NCBI GenBank assembly: GCA_039679645.1
Contig: JBDKUO010000009.1
Coordinates: 138,324 to 202,323 of the forward strand
Source: Armatimonadota bacterium
GTDB taxonomy: Bacteria; Armatimonadota; UBA5829
DNA length: 64,000 nt
Reading direction: 5' to 3'
A program made the position numbers and the translations under genes. Numbering within the stretch: the first letter of the stretch is position 1; each line of letters starts with the position of its first letter. The notes below the pieces were generated by a model that was given only the letters and a program-made list of their open reading frames with translations, had not been told where the DNA came from and ran no database searches. Positions 55,693-64,000 of this stretch are shown one piece after another.

Positions 55693-56574
55693 ATGATAAG
55701 TGTATTCGGATCGACGGGTAATGTCGGCGGCAGGGTCGCCGCTATGCTGCTTGAATCCGGTATCGCCGTGAGGGCAATGGTGCGCTCGCCGCAAAAGGCC
55801 GAGGTGCTCAAAAACCGCGGAGCCGAGATTGTCGAGGGAAACATGCTCAATGTAGAGGATGTAAAAGAAGCCCTGGACCGCTGCGACGGCGCATTTCTGA
55901 TGACCCCTATAAACATCGCAAGCGATAACTATATCGAAGAAGAGATCACTATCGGCAGAAACTATGGCCATGCACTGGAAGACTCGACTATAGACCATGT
56001 AGTGCATATGTCCGTGGTCGGTGCGCACGCAAAGACCGGAATCGCCCAATTTGAATCAAAAGCGATAATAGAGGACGCCATATTTGCCTCCGGCGTCGAT
56101 TGCACGTTCCTGCGCCCTGCGTTCTTTATGGACAACCTGTATAAGCAGATGGATATGATACGCAGCCAGGGCATCATATCTACCCTGCTGGCTCCTGATG
56201 TGCCCATCCCGATGGTGTCGACCGAGGACATCGCGTATGCAGTAGTCAAATCGCTGATGCGCGGAGCAAAAGGCGAAAAAGAAGAATACGATATTCTCGG
56301 CGGCAGGGATTACACAATGGACGAGGTCGCCGATATAGTCTCGGACGCCGTCGGCAAAAACGTGCGATACGTTCAGATGAATGAAGACCAGGCGCACAAG
56401 TTCTTTGGGCAGACAGGCATGCACCCTGTGGTCGTTGAGGACTTTATCAAAATGTTCAAGCTTATGCCGGAAGTGCCGGTCGAGGCCGACCGCATGCGCG
56501 TATATGAAGAGTTTAACTTCGAACCGACCAGCCTGGAGTCGATGATGAGCACCATCGCGGGCGCGCTGGTTTGA
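55693..56574 (+). CDS. NmrA-like NAD(P)-binding protein (atypical SDR)
   Basis: 293 residues from ATG 55693 (GGAGGAGG upstream). Rossmann motif ISVFGSTGNVGGRVAAMLL, then AMVRSPQKAEVL, GAEIVEGNMLNVEDV, GAFLMTPI, HVVHMSVVGAHAKTGI and TFLRPAFFMDNLYKQ. This is the NmrA/NAD(P)H azoreductase-like SDR set lacking the classical YxxxK. It probably senses or uses NAD(P)H; the substrate is unknown. It precedes the encapsulin operon by 71 nt on the same strand. Confidence 0.9.
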   Translation: MISVFGSTGNVGGRVAAMLLESGIAVRAMVRSPQKAEVLKNRGAEIVEGNMLNVEDVKEALDRCDGAFLMTPINIASDNYIEEEITIGRNYGHALEDSTIDHVVHMSVVGAHAKTGIAQFESKAIIEDAIFASGVDCTFLRPAFFMDNLYKQMDMIRSQGIISTLLAPDVPIPMVSTEDIAYAVVKSLMRGAKGEKEEYDILGGRDYTMDEVADIVSDAVGKNVRYVQMNEDQAHKFFGQTGMHPVVVEDFIKMFKLMPEVPVEADRMRVYEEFNFEPTSLESMMSTIAGALV

Positions 56575-56645
56575 TCGATTCTTGTGTTTGACTGAATTTG
56601 GAGTTGGGTAGATTGTAGCTGATCATTATAAATTGGAGGTGCCCA

Positions 56646-57050
56646 ATGCCCAGTTTTGCAAATCCGTTCTATGGAAACGTGCCGGCTAAAAAGATGACGG
56701 TCAGCGAGTTGATCAGAGCGCTCAGACTCGATATAGCATCGGAAGAGGAGGCTACTGCTCTTTACGAAGCTCATGCGGATGCTACAGATAACCCTCTGGC
56801 TAAAAAGGTCTTTCTGGATATAGCAAATGAAGAACGTGTACACGTCGGCGAGTTCACTGAACTTATAAACATTCTCACTCAATATGAGGAAGACGCCTGG
56901 CTCGCTAACGGCGCAGCCGAGGTGAAAGAGATGGCTGAGGAAGTGACGAGAGGTGACCTTGAACCGGCTTCGCCTGCTGAAAAGGCTGAGCATGAGGACG
57001 GCGTTGAGACTGAGAAAGATGAACTAACGATAGGATCACTTAAATTGTAG
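56646..57050 (+). CDS. Encapsulin cargo: ferritin-like/rubrerythrin-domain protein
   Basis: 134 residues. The ferritin-like core (about 18-85) has di-iron ligands visible as RLDIASEEEATALYEAH (Glu33-35, His43) and IANEERVHVGEF (Glu62/63, His66), like demi-rubrerythrin-type half-ferritins that dimerise to bind iron. A low-complexity acidic linker (about 100-124) leads to the C-terminal tag DELTIGSLKL. The tag is a near-perfect encapsulin loading peptide (known ones read LTVGSLRR or GSLxIGSLK). The shell gene follows 65 nt downstream. Expected role: iron oxidation and storage inside the shell. Confidence 0.92.
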   Translation: MPSFANPFYGNVPAKKMTVSELIRALRLDIASEEEATALYEAHADATDNPLAKKVFLDIANEERVHVGEFTELINILTQYEEDAWLANGAAEVKEMAEEVTRGDLEPASPAEKAEHEDGVETEKDELTIGSLKL

Positions 57051-57115
57051 ACGAGTAAAATTAGCCTAAATCCGATTAATGGGACGTATGCGGTTTTATA
57101 CGAAAGGACAGAGAA

Positions 57116-57922
57116 ATGGCGAACAAGTACCTTGGGCGTGATGATTTTTCGGGATCGGAAGAAGTCTGGGCCAGGCTGGACGAGATAGTAATTTCCTCCG
57201 CAAAAAGTCAACTATCCGCAAGGAGATTGCTTGATATAGAAGGACCTTATGGACTTGCTCTGAAAAGCGTTCCACTGCCGGACAGGATTGTCAAAGAAGC
57301 TGATCCTAAGGTAATGGCTGGAGGCGTGCTCAGTGTGCCTCTGATCGAGACAACGTTCTCGCTCGGAGCGCGCGACCTGGCAGCATTCGAGTCCGGCGGA
57401 TTTTCACTGGACACTGAAGCTGTCGCCACAGCCGCCATAAATATGGCGTCGGCAGAGGATGCGTTGATATTCGAAGGCAGCAAGGAGCTTGGAATAGAAG
57501 GGCTGCTCAACGCAAAAGGAGTCCAGTCGGTCAAGCTCGGCAATTGGGACGAAGTCGGCGCAGCGGCTAATGATATCATCAAAGCTATCAACGCTCTGGA
57601 TACGGCGGGCTTTCATGGGCCATATCTGCTGGCTCTTTCGCCTGATCTGCACAATCTGTTATACAGGCTCTATCCGCAGGGCTATCAGGTCGAAATGCAG
57701 CATGTGGAGAGTATTGTCGGAAGCAGCGTCATCAAGGCTCCGGGGATCAAAAACGGAGGAGCGCTGCTGGCTGCTGGCAAGCAGTTTGCTTCAATAATAA
57801 TCGGTCAGGATATGACGGCCGGCTTTGTGGGGCCGGAGGACGGCAGGTTTGTGTTCAGTATATCCGAGAGTCTGACGCCGTATATACGAGTGCCCGCATC
57901 CGTGTGCGTGCTGAAGGCGTAA
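57116..57922 (+). CDS. Encapsulin shell protein, family 1
   Basis: 268 residues, typical for the HK97-fold nanocompartment shell. The start YLGRDDFSGSEEVWARLDEI, with SQLSARRLLDIEGPYGLALKS, matches the linocin/encapsulin N-terminal pattern (W-ID...A...L.GR...D..GP.G). Later: FSLGARDLAAFESGG, AEDALIFEGSKELGIEGLL, LALSPDLHNLLYRLY and the C-terminal FVFSISESLTPYIRVP. Subunits form an icosahedral cage that captures the preceding ferritin-like cargo by its C-terminal tag. Confidence 0.95.
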   Translation: MANKYLGRDDFSGSEEVWARLDEIVISSAKSQLSARRLLDIEGPYGLALKSVPLPDRIVKEADPKVMAGGVLSVPLIETTFSLGARDLAAFESGGFSLDTEAVATAAINMASAEDALIFEGSKELGIEGLLNAKGVQSVKLGNWDEVGAAANDIIKAINALDTAGFHGPYLLALSPDLHNLLYRLYPQGYQVEMQHVESIVGSSVIKAPGIKNGGALLAAGKQFASIIIGQDMTAGFVGPEDGRFVFSISESLTPYIRVPASVCVLKA

Positions 57923-57981
57923 TCAGACTCCGATGGCCGGAGATGCGATAAGGAGTGCTCGGACATCGAGTTCGGGCACTT

Positions 57982-58521
57982 CTACTTATCTGCTCTCAGC
58001 TCAAAAAGCAGCAGTTCGACGCCATAGTATTTGTCTGTCGTTCCCCTGGGCTGCATGCCGATCCTTTGGGTCACACGGACCGAGCGTTCGTTAGCCGGCC
58101 TGACTACGGCGTATATAACATCTTGGCCTAGGATTTCGAGGGCATAGCGCGCGGCGCGCGTTCCCGCCTCAGTGGCAAAACCCCTGCCCCAGTGTTCTCG
58201 TCCCAAATGCCAGCCGACCTCCATATCGGTTGTAGGGACACGGTCCGCATCCGGTAGCCACTTCACAATGACACTGCCGACAACTACACCGGTCCCCTTC
58301 TCTTCAAGCGCCCAGGAGCCGGTGCCGTCGTTGAATTGACTATACTCAGCGCACTTCTTTAGCAGCGCATCTCTCTGCTCATCCACATTAGCCGGGATAT
58401 CTTTTGGAGCGCGTATGAAATGTGTTACCTCGGGGTGGGAATAGATGCGGAAGGCCTGCTCGGCATCTTTATTAGGCTCCCAATAACGGGCTATCAGCCT
58501 CTGGGTTTCAAAGATAATCAC
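57982..58521 (-). CDS. GNAT N-acetyltransferase (RimJ-like)
   Basis: 179 residues. FETQRLIARYWEPNKDAEQ and the acetyl-CoA loop GWHLGREHWGRGFATEAGTR (Q/R-x-x-G-x-G/A type) are typical of RimJ/RimL-like acetyltransferases. ANERSVRVTQRIGMQPRG follows as in that family. The substrate is unknown. It overlaps the next acetyltransferase gene by 4 nt. Confidence 0.92.
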   Translation of the reverse strand: MIIFETQRLIARYWEPNKDAEQAFRIYSHPEVTHFIRAPKDIPANVDEQRDALLKKCAEYSQFNDGTGSWALEEKGTGVVVGSVIVKWLPDADRVPTTDMEVGWHLGREHWGRGFATEAGTRAARYALEILGQDVIYAVVRPANERSVRVTQRIGMQPRGTTDKYYGVELLLFELRADK

Positions 58522-58928
58522 AGCGAATGTCCAAAATATGCCTGGCTGTATCTTTTGTAGCCGAGCTTCTTGAGCAATCCCTGCATCGACTCATTTTCAA
58601 GTGAAGAAACCAAACAGGCGCCATCCGCACCAAGCTCTTTGAGCCTGCTGTGAATTCGAGTAAACAACTCTGAAGCAATTCCCTGGCCTTGATAATCTTT
58701 ATGAACGGCAACCCTGTATATCCAAGCCCACCATCCATCGAATCCGCCGATAATCGTGCCGACGATATGCCCTTCAACCTCGGCCACTATTACCAACTCC
58801 GGATCCATCTCTATCTTTTTCGGCAAGTTAGCCTCATAATTCTGCAGTGACCAAAACTGCCGCCACAAATCAAGCATACCCGGACAATCATCGGCTGTTG
58901 CGCTTCTATAGGTTATCTGTTTTGTCAT
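58518..58928 (-). CDS. GNAT N-acetyltransferase
   Basis: 136 residues. TYRSATADDCPGMLDLWRQF start, VGTIIGGFDGWWAWIYRVAV core strands, and acetyl-CoA loop HKDYQGQGIASELFTRI. It ends NESMQGLLKKLGYKRY, as in stand-alone GNATs. The substrate is unknown. It is coupled on both sides (23-nt overlap with the DUF3795 gene, 4-nt overlap with the RimJ-like gene). Confidence 0.92.
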   Translation of the reverse strand: MTKQITYRSATADDCPGMLDLWRQFWSLQNYEANLPKKIEMDPELVIVAEVEGHIVGTIIGGFDGWWAWIYRVAVHKDYQGQGIASELFTRIHSRLKELGADGACLVSSLENESMQGLLKKLGYKRYSQAYFGHSL

Positions 58929-59391
58929 GGCTATCCCACCAATAGTGTATTCCGCGCTTATCCAGCCAGTTTTCTATACCGTGCTCGCGTATCATGCGCA
59001 GGTTCGACTCAAGGCCGGGGTGAAAACCCTTGCACGAGCGCATGAGGTCGCAGTTATCGACCTCATCACACTCCCAGCAGCCGGCAAAATCATGACCGAT
59101 GGCACATCGTCTTATCGAGCAATCACGTGCGCATCCGAGTTCGGATACCGGGCCTTCATAACATGAGCCTGAGCATTCGATTCGAGGTATCGCATCCAAC
59201 ACTTTTCGAAATGCCGGATAGCCATTGAATATCGGCTCTCGGCGCGACTTATGGGCGGCATACTCCTCGAAGCCGACTTCATCCAACACCCCGGCAAGCT
59301 CTTTTACAAGTTCGAGGAGCCGGTGATTATTGGGGATGCAGTCCAGGCAGCAAAGACCACAGTATGCGGTTACTTTTCGTGCGTCAGACAT
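58906..59391 (-). CDS. Cys-rich DUF3795-like protein
   Basis: 161 residues with 15 or so cysteines. VTAYCGLCCLDCIPNN at the start is the DUF3795 signature; then CSGSCYEGPVSELGCARDCSIRRC and CWECDEVDNCDLMRSC, read in pieces, form metal-binding clusters. Ends with LRMIREHGIENWLDKRG. It probably binds zinc or an iron-sulfur cluster; function unknown. First gene of a three-gene coupled set with two acetyltransferases. Confidence 0.85.
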   Translation of the reverse strand: MSDARKVTAYCGLCCLDCIPNNHRLLELVKELAGVLDEVGFEEYAAHKSRREPIFNGYPAFRKVLDAIPRIECSGSCYEGPVSELGCARDCSIRRCAIGHDFAGCWECDEVDNCDLMRSCKGFHPGLESNLRMIREHGIENWLDKRGIHYWWDSHDKTDNL

Positions 59392-59444
59392 GACATCCTC
59401 TGATCAATAATTTTGACTGGCTAAAATTCATCTCTGACAGTTTT

Positions 59445-59493
59445 GCCGGAAAGATTCCGGCGTATTTTGGTCCGGGGAAAGATTCCCCGGACC
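59445..59493. repeat. Paired hairpins of family R3 (GGAA-AGA-TTCC)
   Basis: GCCGGAA-AGA-TTCCGGC (59445-59461) and GGTCCGGGGAA-AGA-TTCCCCGGACC (59469-59493). The inner GGAA-AGA-TTCC is identical, the outer stems differ but are perfectly paired. A common dispersed string (ATTCCTCGTCGTTCCTCCTC, then GGAATGACA) follows at 59540-59569. Confidence 0.85.
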
Positions 59494-59607
59494 ATCAAAA
59501 ATCAAAATTCGGAAATCGCTACCGAGGTTCAAAAAGCAGATTCCTCGTCGTTCCTCCTCGGAATGACAGTGATTGAACACTCCCAGGAACAGCACATCAC
59601 GCCGAAC

Positions 59608-62600
59608 TTATTGCTCAAACTTGCCCATACAGCACTTCTTGAACTTCTTGCCGCTGCCGCACGGGCATGGATCGTTGCGGCCTATCTTACCGTGCTTGCC
59701 TTTTATCGTCGCGGCAACCCGGGCCATTTGAGCCTGATTGTCACCCATACCCTGAGGGCCTTCGGCTGACATTTCGACAAGATTATCGTATGTCAGACGC
59801 CTGCGCCTCGGAGGCTCCTGAGTCTGGACTCGATACATGATCTTGGCCATGTCTTCCTGGACGCCTTCGAGCATTGTCTGGAAGAGGTCATAGGCTTCTT
59901 TCTTGTATTCGACCAGCGGGTCGCGCTGAGCGTAGCCGCGCAGGCCTATGCCCTCGCGAAGGAAGTCCATAGCGTCGAGATGATCTATCCATTTGCGGTT
60001 GATCATATCCAGAGCCACATGGCGCTCGATATCGCGCATCAGCTCGACACCTATCTCCTGCTCCTTGGCCTCGTAGCTCTTATCGACTATCTCATCCAGC
60101 ATGTCGGAGAGGTCATCACGCCTCTTGCCCTTGAGGTCCGCTGGCTTGGCGTAAAACTCCAGAGGCAGTATCTCGTTAACATTGTGGAAGAGCCCTTCGG
60201 TATCCCACTCGTCCGGCGCTACCCCCTCATGGCAGAACATGTCTATTGCGCCATGCACACTCTCATACAGGTAGCCGATTACGGTTGAGCGCAAGTCGGC
60301 ACCTTCCAGGATGCGGCGGCGCTCTTTGTAGATAGTCTCGCGCTGAACGTTCATCACATCGTCGTAGTCGAGAACGTGCTTACGCATTTCGAAATGGTGC
60401 ATCTCGACTTTCTTCTGTGCACGCTCAATAGCTTTGGATAGTACTTTTCCCAAGCCGCCTTCGTGCTCTATGGCCTCATGCTCCTGCCAGCCCTGGAACA
60501 TCCATGAGCCGGACTTGTCGCCAAAGAGGCGCATCAGTTCGTCCTCGAACGAGACAAAGAACTTGGACGCGCCCGGGTCGCCCTGTCTGCCGGACCGGCC
60601 TCTGAGCTGGTTGTCGATTCGGCGGCTTTCATGCCGTTCGGTGCCGATGATATACATGCCGCCGCGCTCGATCACACCGAGTGTCTTGGGGTTCTTCTGA
60701 GCTTCTTCGAACTTGTCCGGATTGTGCTGTTTCCAGAAGTCCATATCCCAGGTCAGGTCGGCCTTGTCGAAAGGCTGCAGTTCGGTCGGGTCGTCTTCAA
60801 ACTCGGCTTCTTCCTCTTCCGAGAGCTTTGAGCCTCCGAGGATGATGTCGACGCCGCGGCCCGCCATGTTGGTCGCTATGGTCACTGCTCCTCGGCGGCC
60901 GGCCTGCGAAATGATCTGCGCTTCCATCTCGTGGTACTTCGCATTGAGGACGTTATGAACAATCCCCTCTTTGAGCGCCTCGCGGAGCTTGCCTGTCTGC
61001 CTCGGGCTGATCGACAGGATTGATGCCAGCTCGCTGATATTTGCGTCGCTGAGCATATTAAGCTCGACTCCGAGCCGTTTGGCAAGTTTGCTGAAATTGT
61101 TTATCCCCAGGGTCTCGAATTTGGCGTTGAGCTGGTTAAAAAGCTCCTGCTTCTCGTCACCGATCTCTTTATTGGCCTCAAGCCTGGAGCGCAGGATGAT
61201 CGTGGCGGCCAAAAGCTGGAGCCTTTCGGATAGAAGCCTCTCGCTTACCCGCTCCGAGACCTCAATTGAACGCGTTCCGACCAGCACCGGCTGCTCGCGC
61301 GTGTAAGCTTTAAGGACCTCTGTAATGATCCCTCTAAACTTGGCCTCTTCCGTCTTAAAGATCACATCGGGCGAGTCTTTGCGGATCACGGGTCGGTTGG
61401 TCGGTATCTCGACTACGTCCAGAGCATATATCTTGCGGAACTCTTCTTCCTCTGTCTTGGCGGTGCCTGTCATACCGGAGAGTTTGTCATACAGGCGGAA
61501 GTAGTTCTGATAGGTGATAGTCGCCAGGGTCTGGTTTTCCTCTTCGACCGGGACCCCTTCTTTCGCTTCAACAGCCTGGTGAAGCCCGTCGCTCCATCTT
61601 CGACCGAACATAAGTCGACCGGTGAACTCGTCGACGATAGTGACCTGGCCGTCCTTGACTACATAGTCGATGTCCTTCTTAAAGACAGCGTGAGCCTTTA
61701 AGGCGGCGTTGACGTACTGGTTTATCTCGAGGTTTTCAGGATCGCTGAGGTTTCCGCAGCCTGTGATCTCCTCGACATGGCGCGTGCCGTCTTCGGTGAG
61801 CATGGCCGTCTTGGCCTTCTCATCTATTGTGTAATCGCGCTCTTTAACGAGCCTGCGGACAACCTTGTCCATCTTGTAATACATGTCGCTGGAACGGTTG
61901 CCGGGGCCTGATATAATTAATGGTGTCCTGGCTTCATCAACAAGGATTGAGTCTACCTCGTCCACGATGGCATAGTGAAGCTCTCTCTGAACCAGATCAT
62001 CCGCGCTGAAAGCCATGTTATCACGCAGATAGTCGAACCCGAACTCGTGGTTGGTTCCATAGGTAATATCGCATGCATAGGCTTGCCGGCGGGAGACCGG
62101 TCTGAGCTTATCCCAGCCCTGCGGGCTTTCGGCGACATAGTCCGAGTCATACATATACGAGTTGCCGCTGCCGCCGCTCTCGGCGCTCTGACCATGGATC
62201 GAGCCGACCGTGAGACCAAGGAAATCATATAGTGGGCCGTTCCAGGCGGCGTCGCGCCTAGAGAGGAAGTCGTTTACAGTTACCAGGTGCGCGCCTTTGC
62301 CCTCGAGAGCATTGAGGTAAAGAGGCAAAGTGGCGACCAGGGTCTTGCCCTCACCGGTCTTCATCTCAGCGATGCGTCCCTGATGAAGCACCATTCCGCC
62401 GATGAGCTGCACATCGAAGTGTCTCATACCAAGCGTCCTGATGCCCGCCTCACGCACTACCGCAAACGCCTCTACAAGCAGATCGTCAACGGTCTCACCC
62501 TTGGCGATACGCTCACGGAACTCGTCCGTCTTGGCTCGAAGCTGCTCATCACTCAGTGACTTGATCGAAGGTTCAAGAGCTGTTATCTGTTCGGCGACCC

Positions 62601-62655
62601 TGCGAAACTTCTTTATCTCGCGCTCATTGGCGCTGAATAGCTTAATAATGTTCAT
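59608..62655 (-). CDS. secA: Protein translocase ATPase SecA
   Basis: 1015 residues from ATG 62655 (AGAGGAA upstream). DEAD motor 1: MKTGEGKTLVATLPLYLNAL, VDEVDSILVDEARTPLIISG, preprotein cross-linking domain, and motor 2 RRIDNQLRGRSGRQGDPG with SKFFVSFEDELMRLFG. The C-terminal zinc-binding SEC-C tail is GRNDPCPCGSGKKFKKCCMG. It drives export through SecYEG. Longer than E. coli SecA (901), mainly through an insertion between the helicase halves (ITTVLKAY/SAIEVSERVSERLL region), with a helical segment around ELNMLSDANISELASILSIS. Confidence 0.97.
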   Translation of the reverse strand: MNIIKLFSANEREIKKFRRVAEQITALEPSIKSLSDEQLRAKTDEFRERIAKGETVDDLLVEAFAVVREAGIRTLGMRHFDVQLIGGMVLHQGRIAEMKTGEGKTLVATLPLYLNALEGKGAHLVTVNDFLSRRDAAWNGPLYDFLGLTVGSIHGQSAESGGSGNSYMYDSDYVAESPQGWDKLRPVSRRQAYACDITYGTNHEFGFDYLRDNMAFSADDLVQRELHYAIVDEVDSILVDEARTPLIISGPGNRSSDMYYKMDKVVRRLVKERDYTIDEKAKTAMLTEDGTRHVEEITGCGNLSDPENLEINQYVNAALKAHAVFKKDIDYVVKDGQVTIVDEFTGRLMFGRRWSDGLHQAVEAKEGVPVEEENQTLATITYQNYFRLYDKLSGMTGTAKTEEEEFRKIYALDVVEIPTNRPVIRKDSPDVIFKTEEAKFRGIITEVLKAYTREQPVLVGTRSIEVSERVSERLLSERLQLLAATIILRSRLEANKEIGDEKQELFNQLNAKFETLGINNFSKLAKRLGVELNMLSDANISELASILSISPRQTGKLREALKEGIVHNVLNAKYHEMEAQIISQAGRRGAVTIATNMAGRGVDIILGGSKLSEEEEAEFEDDPTELQPFDKADLTWDMDFWKQHNPDKFEEAQKNPKTLGVIERGGMYIIGTERHESRRIDNQLRGRSGRQGDPGASKFFVSFEDELMRLFGDKSGSWMFQGWQEHEAIEHEGGLGKVLSKAIERAQKKVEMHHFEMRKHVLDYDDVMNVQRETIYKERRRILEGADLRSTVIGYLYESVHGAIDMFCHEGVAPDEWDTEGLFHNVNEILPLEFYAKPADLKGKRRDDLSDMLDEIVDKSYEAKEQEIGVELMRDIERHVALDMINRKWIDHLDAMDFLREGIGLRGYAQRDPLVEYKKEAYDLFQTMLEGVQEDMAKIMYRVQTQEPPRRRRLTYDNLVEMSAEGPQGMGDNQAQMARVAATIKGKHGKIGRNDPCPCGSGKKFKKCCMGKFEQ

Positions 62656-62818
62656 CCCAATTCCTCTACGGATATACAAAAAAGGGAAACATTGGGGCCG
62701 TCCCCGCTGCTTCCCCGACTACTCTATCTATGTATGTACGATATCACAATCAAGTTCCCAAGTCAATCAAACAAGCGTGCATAAACCGCTGCCGTTGTAT
62801 GCATATTCCGGAAGGTGA

Positions 62819-62971
62819 ATGCGAACTTTGCGCCTAAGCTGTCTCAGTAAGCATCAGGTGTCCGGTAAACTGATACGCCGGGCTGATGTGGAGCTTGCTC
62901 CACTAGATGACATGATCCATATGCCATACGAGGATTCAAAAACAGACCGCAGACAGATACTGTTTATATAA
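62819..62971 (+). CDS. Possible 50-residue small ORF
   Basis: ATG 62819, preceded by GGAAGGTGA at very short spacing, runs to TAA 62969-62971. It reads MRTLRLSCLSKHQVSGKLIR, then RADVELAPLDDMIHMP and YEDSKTDRRQILFI. It abuts an in-frame ATG (62972) of the next gene. I recognise no family and the evidence is weak. It lies in the 334-nt secA/URO-D divergent gap; the rest of that gap shows nothing clear. Confidence 0.25.
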   Translation: MRTLRLSCLSKHQVSGKLIRRADVELAPLDDMIHMPYEDSKTDRRQILFI

Positions 62972-62989
62972 ATGAGGAACAAAGGACTA

Positions 62990-64000
62990 ATGATCAGCCA
63001 AAAAGACAGAGAAATACTCCGCGACCTTGCAAAGCGTGTGGCGGATATAGCCGGGCTGCCTATTATGGCTCAAAGACGAGAGTCGTGGAAGAAGCATCAC
63101 GGCCTGCAGAGAGTCCGGCCTATGCTGCTGGTGTTTCCTGAAAGAAGCTGGATCGAGCTTGTGCCTGAGGAGTCTCTGACCTGCCGGGACGAGGCGGCGC
63201 GAGGTTATGAACGCAGCCTCAGGCAAAAGATATACTATCACGAGAATATCTTTGATGACACCGTGATTGAACAGACTTTCATAGTGCCCAAAGCAATCTC
63301 AAATACCGGCTGGGGCCTTGAGTCGCAGTGGACTGCCAGCGACAGCGCCGCCGGAGCAGGAACGTTTAAGCCTGTAATCGAGTCTCAAGAAGACCTTAAG
63401 AAGCTCAAATTCCCTAAAGTAATCCACGATGAAGCTGAGAGTATGCGCAGATTACAAGAGGCCCAGGACCTCTTCGGCGATATTCTGGATGTGCGGCTCA
63501 AGGGCATCCGCACGGTCTCGTTTCACATGATGAACATTTACACGCATCTGCGCGGCCTGGAGCGTGTGATGATGGATATGTACGAAGAGCCTGAGATGCT
63601 TCATGAAGCTATGTCATTCCTGGAGCAGGGCTACCACAAGCTAATAGACCAGTATGTTGATATGAACCTGCTCAGTCTCAATGACGATGACGCTTGGATC
63701 TATCCCGGCGGCAACGGCTATTCCGGCGAGCTTCCGCCTGCCGGTTACGACCCTGCGCATATCCTCCCACGCGATATGTGGGCTACTGCCGAGGCGCAGG
63801 AGCTTACAATTGTCTCACCTGAGATGACCTATGAGTTTGCTATCCAATACGAGAAGCGGCTGCTGGAGAGGTTCGGGATAAGTGTCTACGGCTGCTGCGA
63901 GGATATAACTCGGAAGCTGAACTACGTTTTTGAGATAGCAAATCTCAGGCAGGTAAACATATCGCCGTTTGCGGATGTAGACAAATGCGCCGAAAACTTC
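62990..64000 (+). CDS. Uroporphyrinogen decarboxylase (URO-D) family protein (3' end outside window)
   Basis: The frame is open from ATG 62990 (AAAGGA upstream; ATG 62972 is in frame too) to the window edge, 337 residues. Features: LRDLAKRVADIAGLPIMAQR, then VIESQEDLKKLKFPKV, RTVSFHMMNIYTHLRG, MDMYEEPEMLHEAMSFLEQG, LLSLNDDDAWIYPGGNGY, ERFGISVYGCCEDITRKL, RQVNISPFADVDKCAENF. These fit the corrinoid/methyltransferase-like URO-D superfamily common in anaerobic or plant-debris bacteria rather than HemE itself. C-terminus missing; substrate unknown. Confidence 0.82.
   Translation, partial: MISQKDREILRDLAKRVADIAGLPIMAQRRESWKKHHGLQRVRPMLLVFPERSWIELVPEESLTCRDEAARGYERSLRQKIYYHENIFDDTVIEQTFIVPKAISNTGWGLESQWTASDSAAGAGTFKPVIESQEDLKKLKFPKVIHDEAESMRRLQEAQDLFGDILDVRLKGIRTVSFHMMNIYTHLRGLERVMMDMYEEPEMLHEAMSFLEQGYHKLIDQYVDMNLLSLNDDDAWIYPGGNGYSGELPPAGYDPAHILPRDMWATAEAQELTIVSPEMTYEFAIQYEKRLLERFGISVYGCCEDITRKLNYVFEIANLRQVNISPFADVDKCAENF

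Overview
The window reads as chromosomal DNA of a free-living, deep-branching Gram-negative bacterium. Genes are dense and lie on both strands in short operons, and base composition is moderate. An outer-membrane type beta-barrel protein with a C-terminal Phe points to a diderm envelope. A prepilin with an H-X9-D type tail, a predicted amino-acid-dehydrogenase/quinate-dehydrogenase pair, an encapsulin and ECF sigma factors with membrane tails together suggest Armatimonadota or a neighbouring phylum. That placement is inference; no rRNA or tRNA gene was seen to settle it.

Layout. 1-9 kb: a secreted Ig-like surface protein (cut by the window edge), a 20+ repeat TPR protein, a zinc-ribbon miniprotein, an ANTAR response regulator whose phospho-acceptor Asp is Ala, two tandem phosphoribosyltransferases and a pseudopilin gene pair. 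9-18 kb: hsp20-lon and a gatC-gatA-gatB operon carrying two extra genes between gatA and gatB. 18-28 kb: epimerase, AEC transporter, pyrG, thiD, a NagD-like phosphatase, an ECF sigma/zf-HC2 anti-sigma operon, and nfeD-slipin. 28.3-32.6 kb: an array of three headless RHS tips, two followed by probable immunity genes. 32.7-42.2 kb: PIG-L deacetylase, trxB, outer-membrane protein, NarL-type regulator with a galactokinase-like GHMP kinase, and leuS with a large editing-domain insertion. 42.5-48.4 kb: a RelE-type toxin-antitoxin pair, then a 2-kb tandem duplication of [HAD relic - ECF-type promoter - ECF sigma factor fused to a polytopic membrane domain], and decayed repeat-rich DNA. 48.4-64 kb: acyl-reductase-like and quinate-dehydrogenase-like genes, dusB, ligA, vanZ-like, DUF1844, a probable 6S RNA, a ferritin-like cargo plus encapsulin shell operon, two GNATs, a DUF3795 protein, secA and the start of a uroporphyrinogen-decarboxylase-family gene.

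Most distinctive systems. (1) The paired membrane-fused ECF sigma factors, each preceded by the same GTAAC-17-GTC promoter, suggest self-regulated, anti-sigma-free membrane signalling. (2) The encapsulin nanocompartment, whose ferritin-like cargo ends in a loading peptide. (3) The orphan RHS toxin-tip array with a 19-bp identical junction. (4) Several families of intergenic hairpins in which the loop is invariant (CTCCGA, or AGA inside GGTA..TACC or GGAA..TTCC) while the stems differ but stay complementary.

Intergenic stretches longer than 300 bases are covered by repeat, RNA or relic entries. All coordinates and motifs were read directly from sequence; family names come from remembered family signatures, not from searches.
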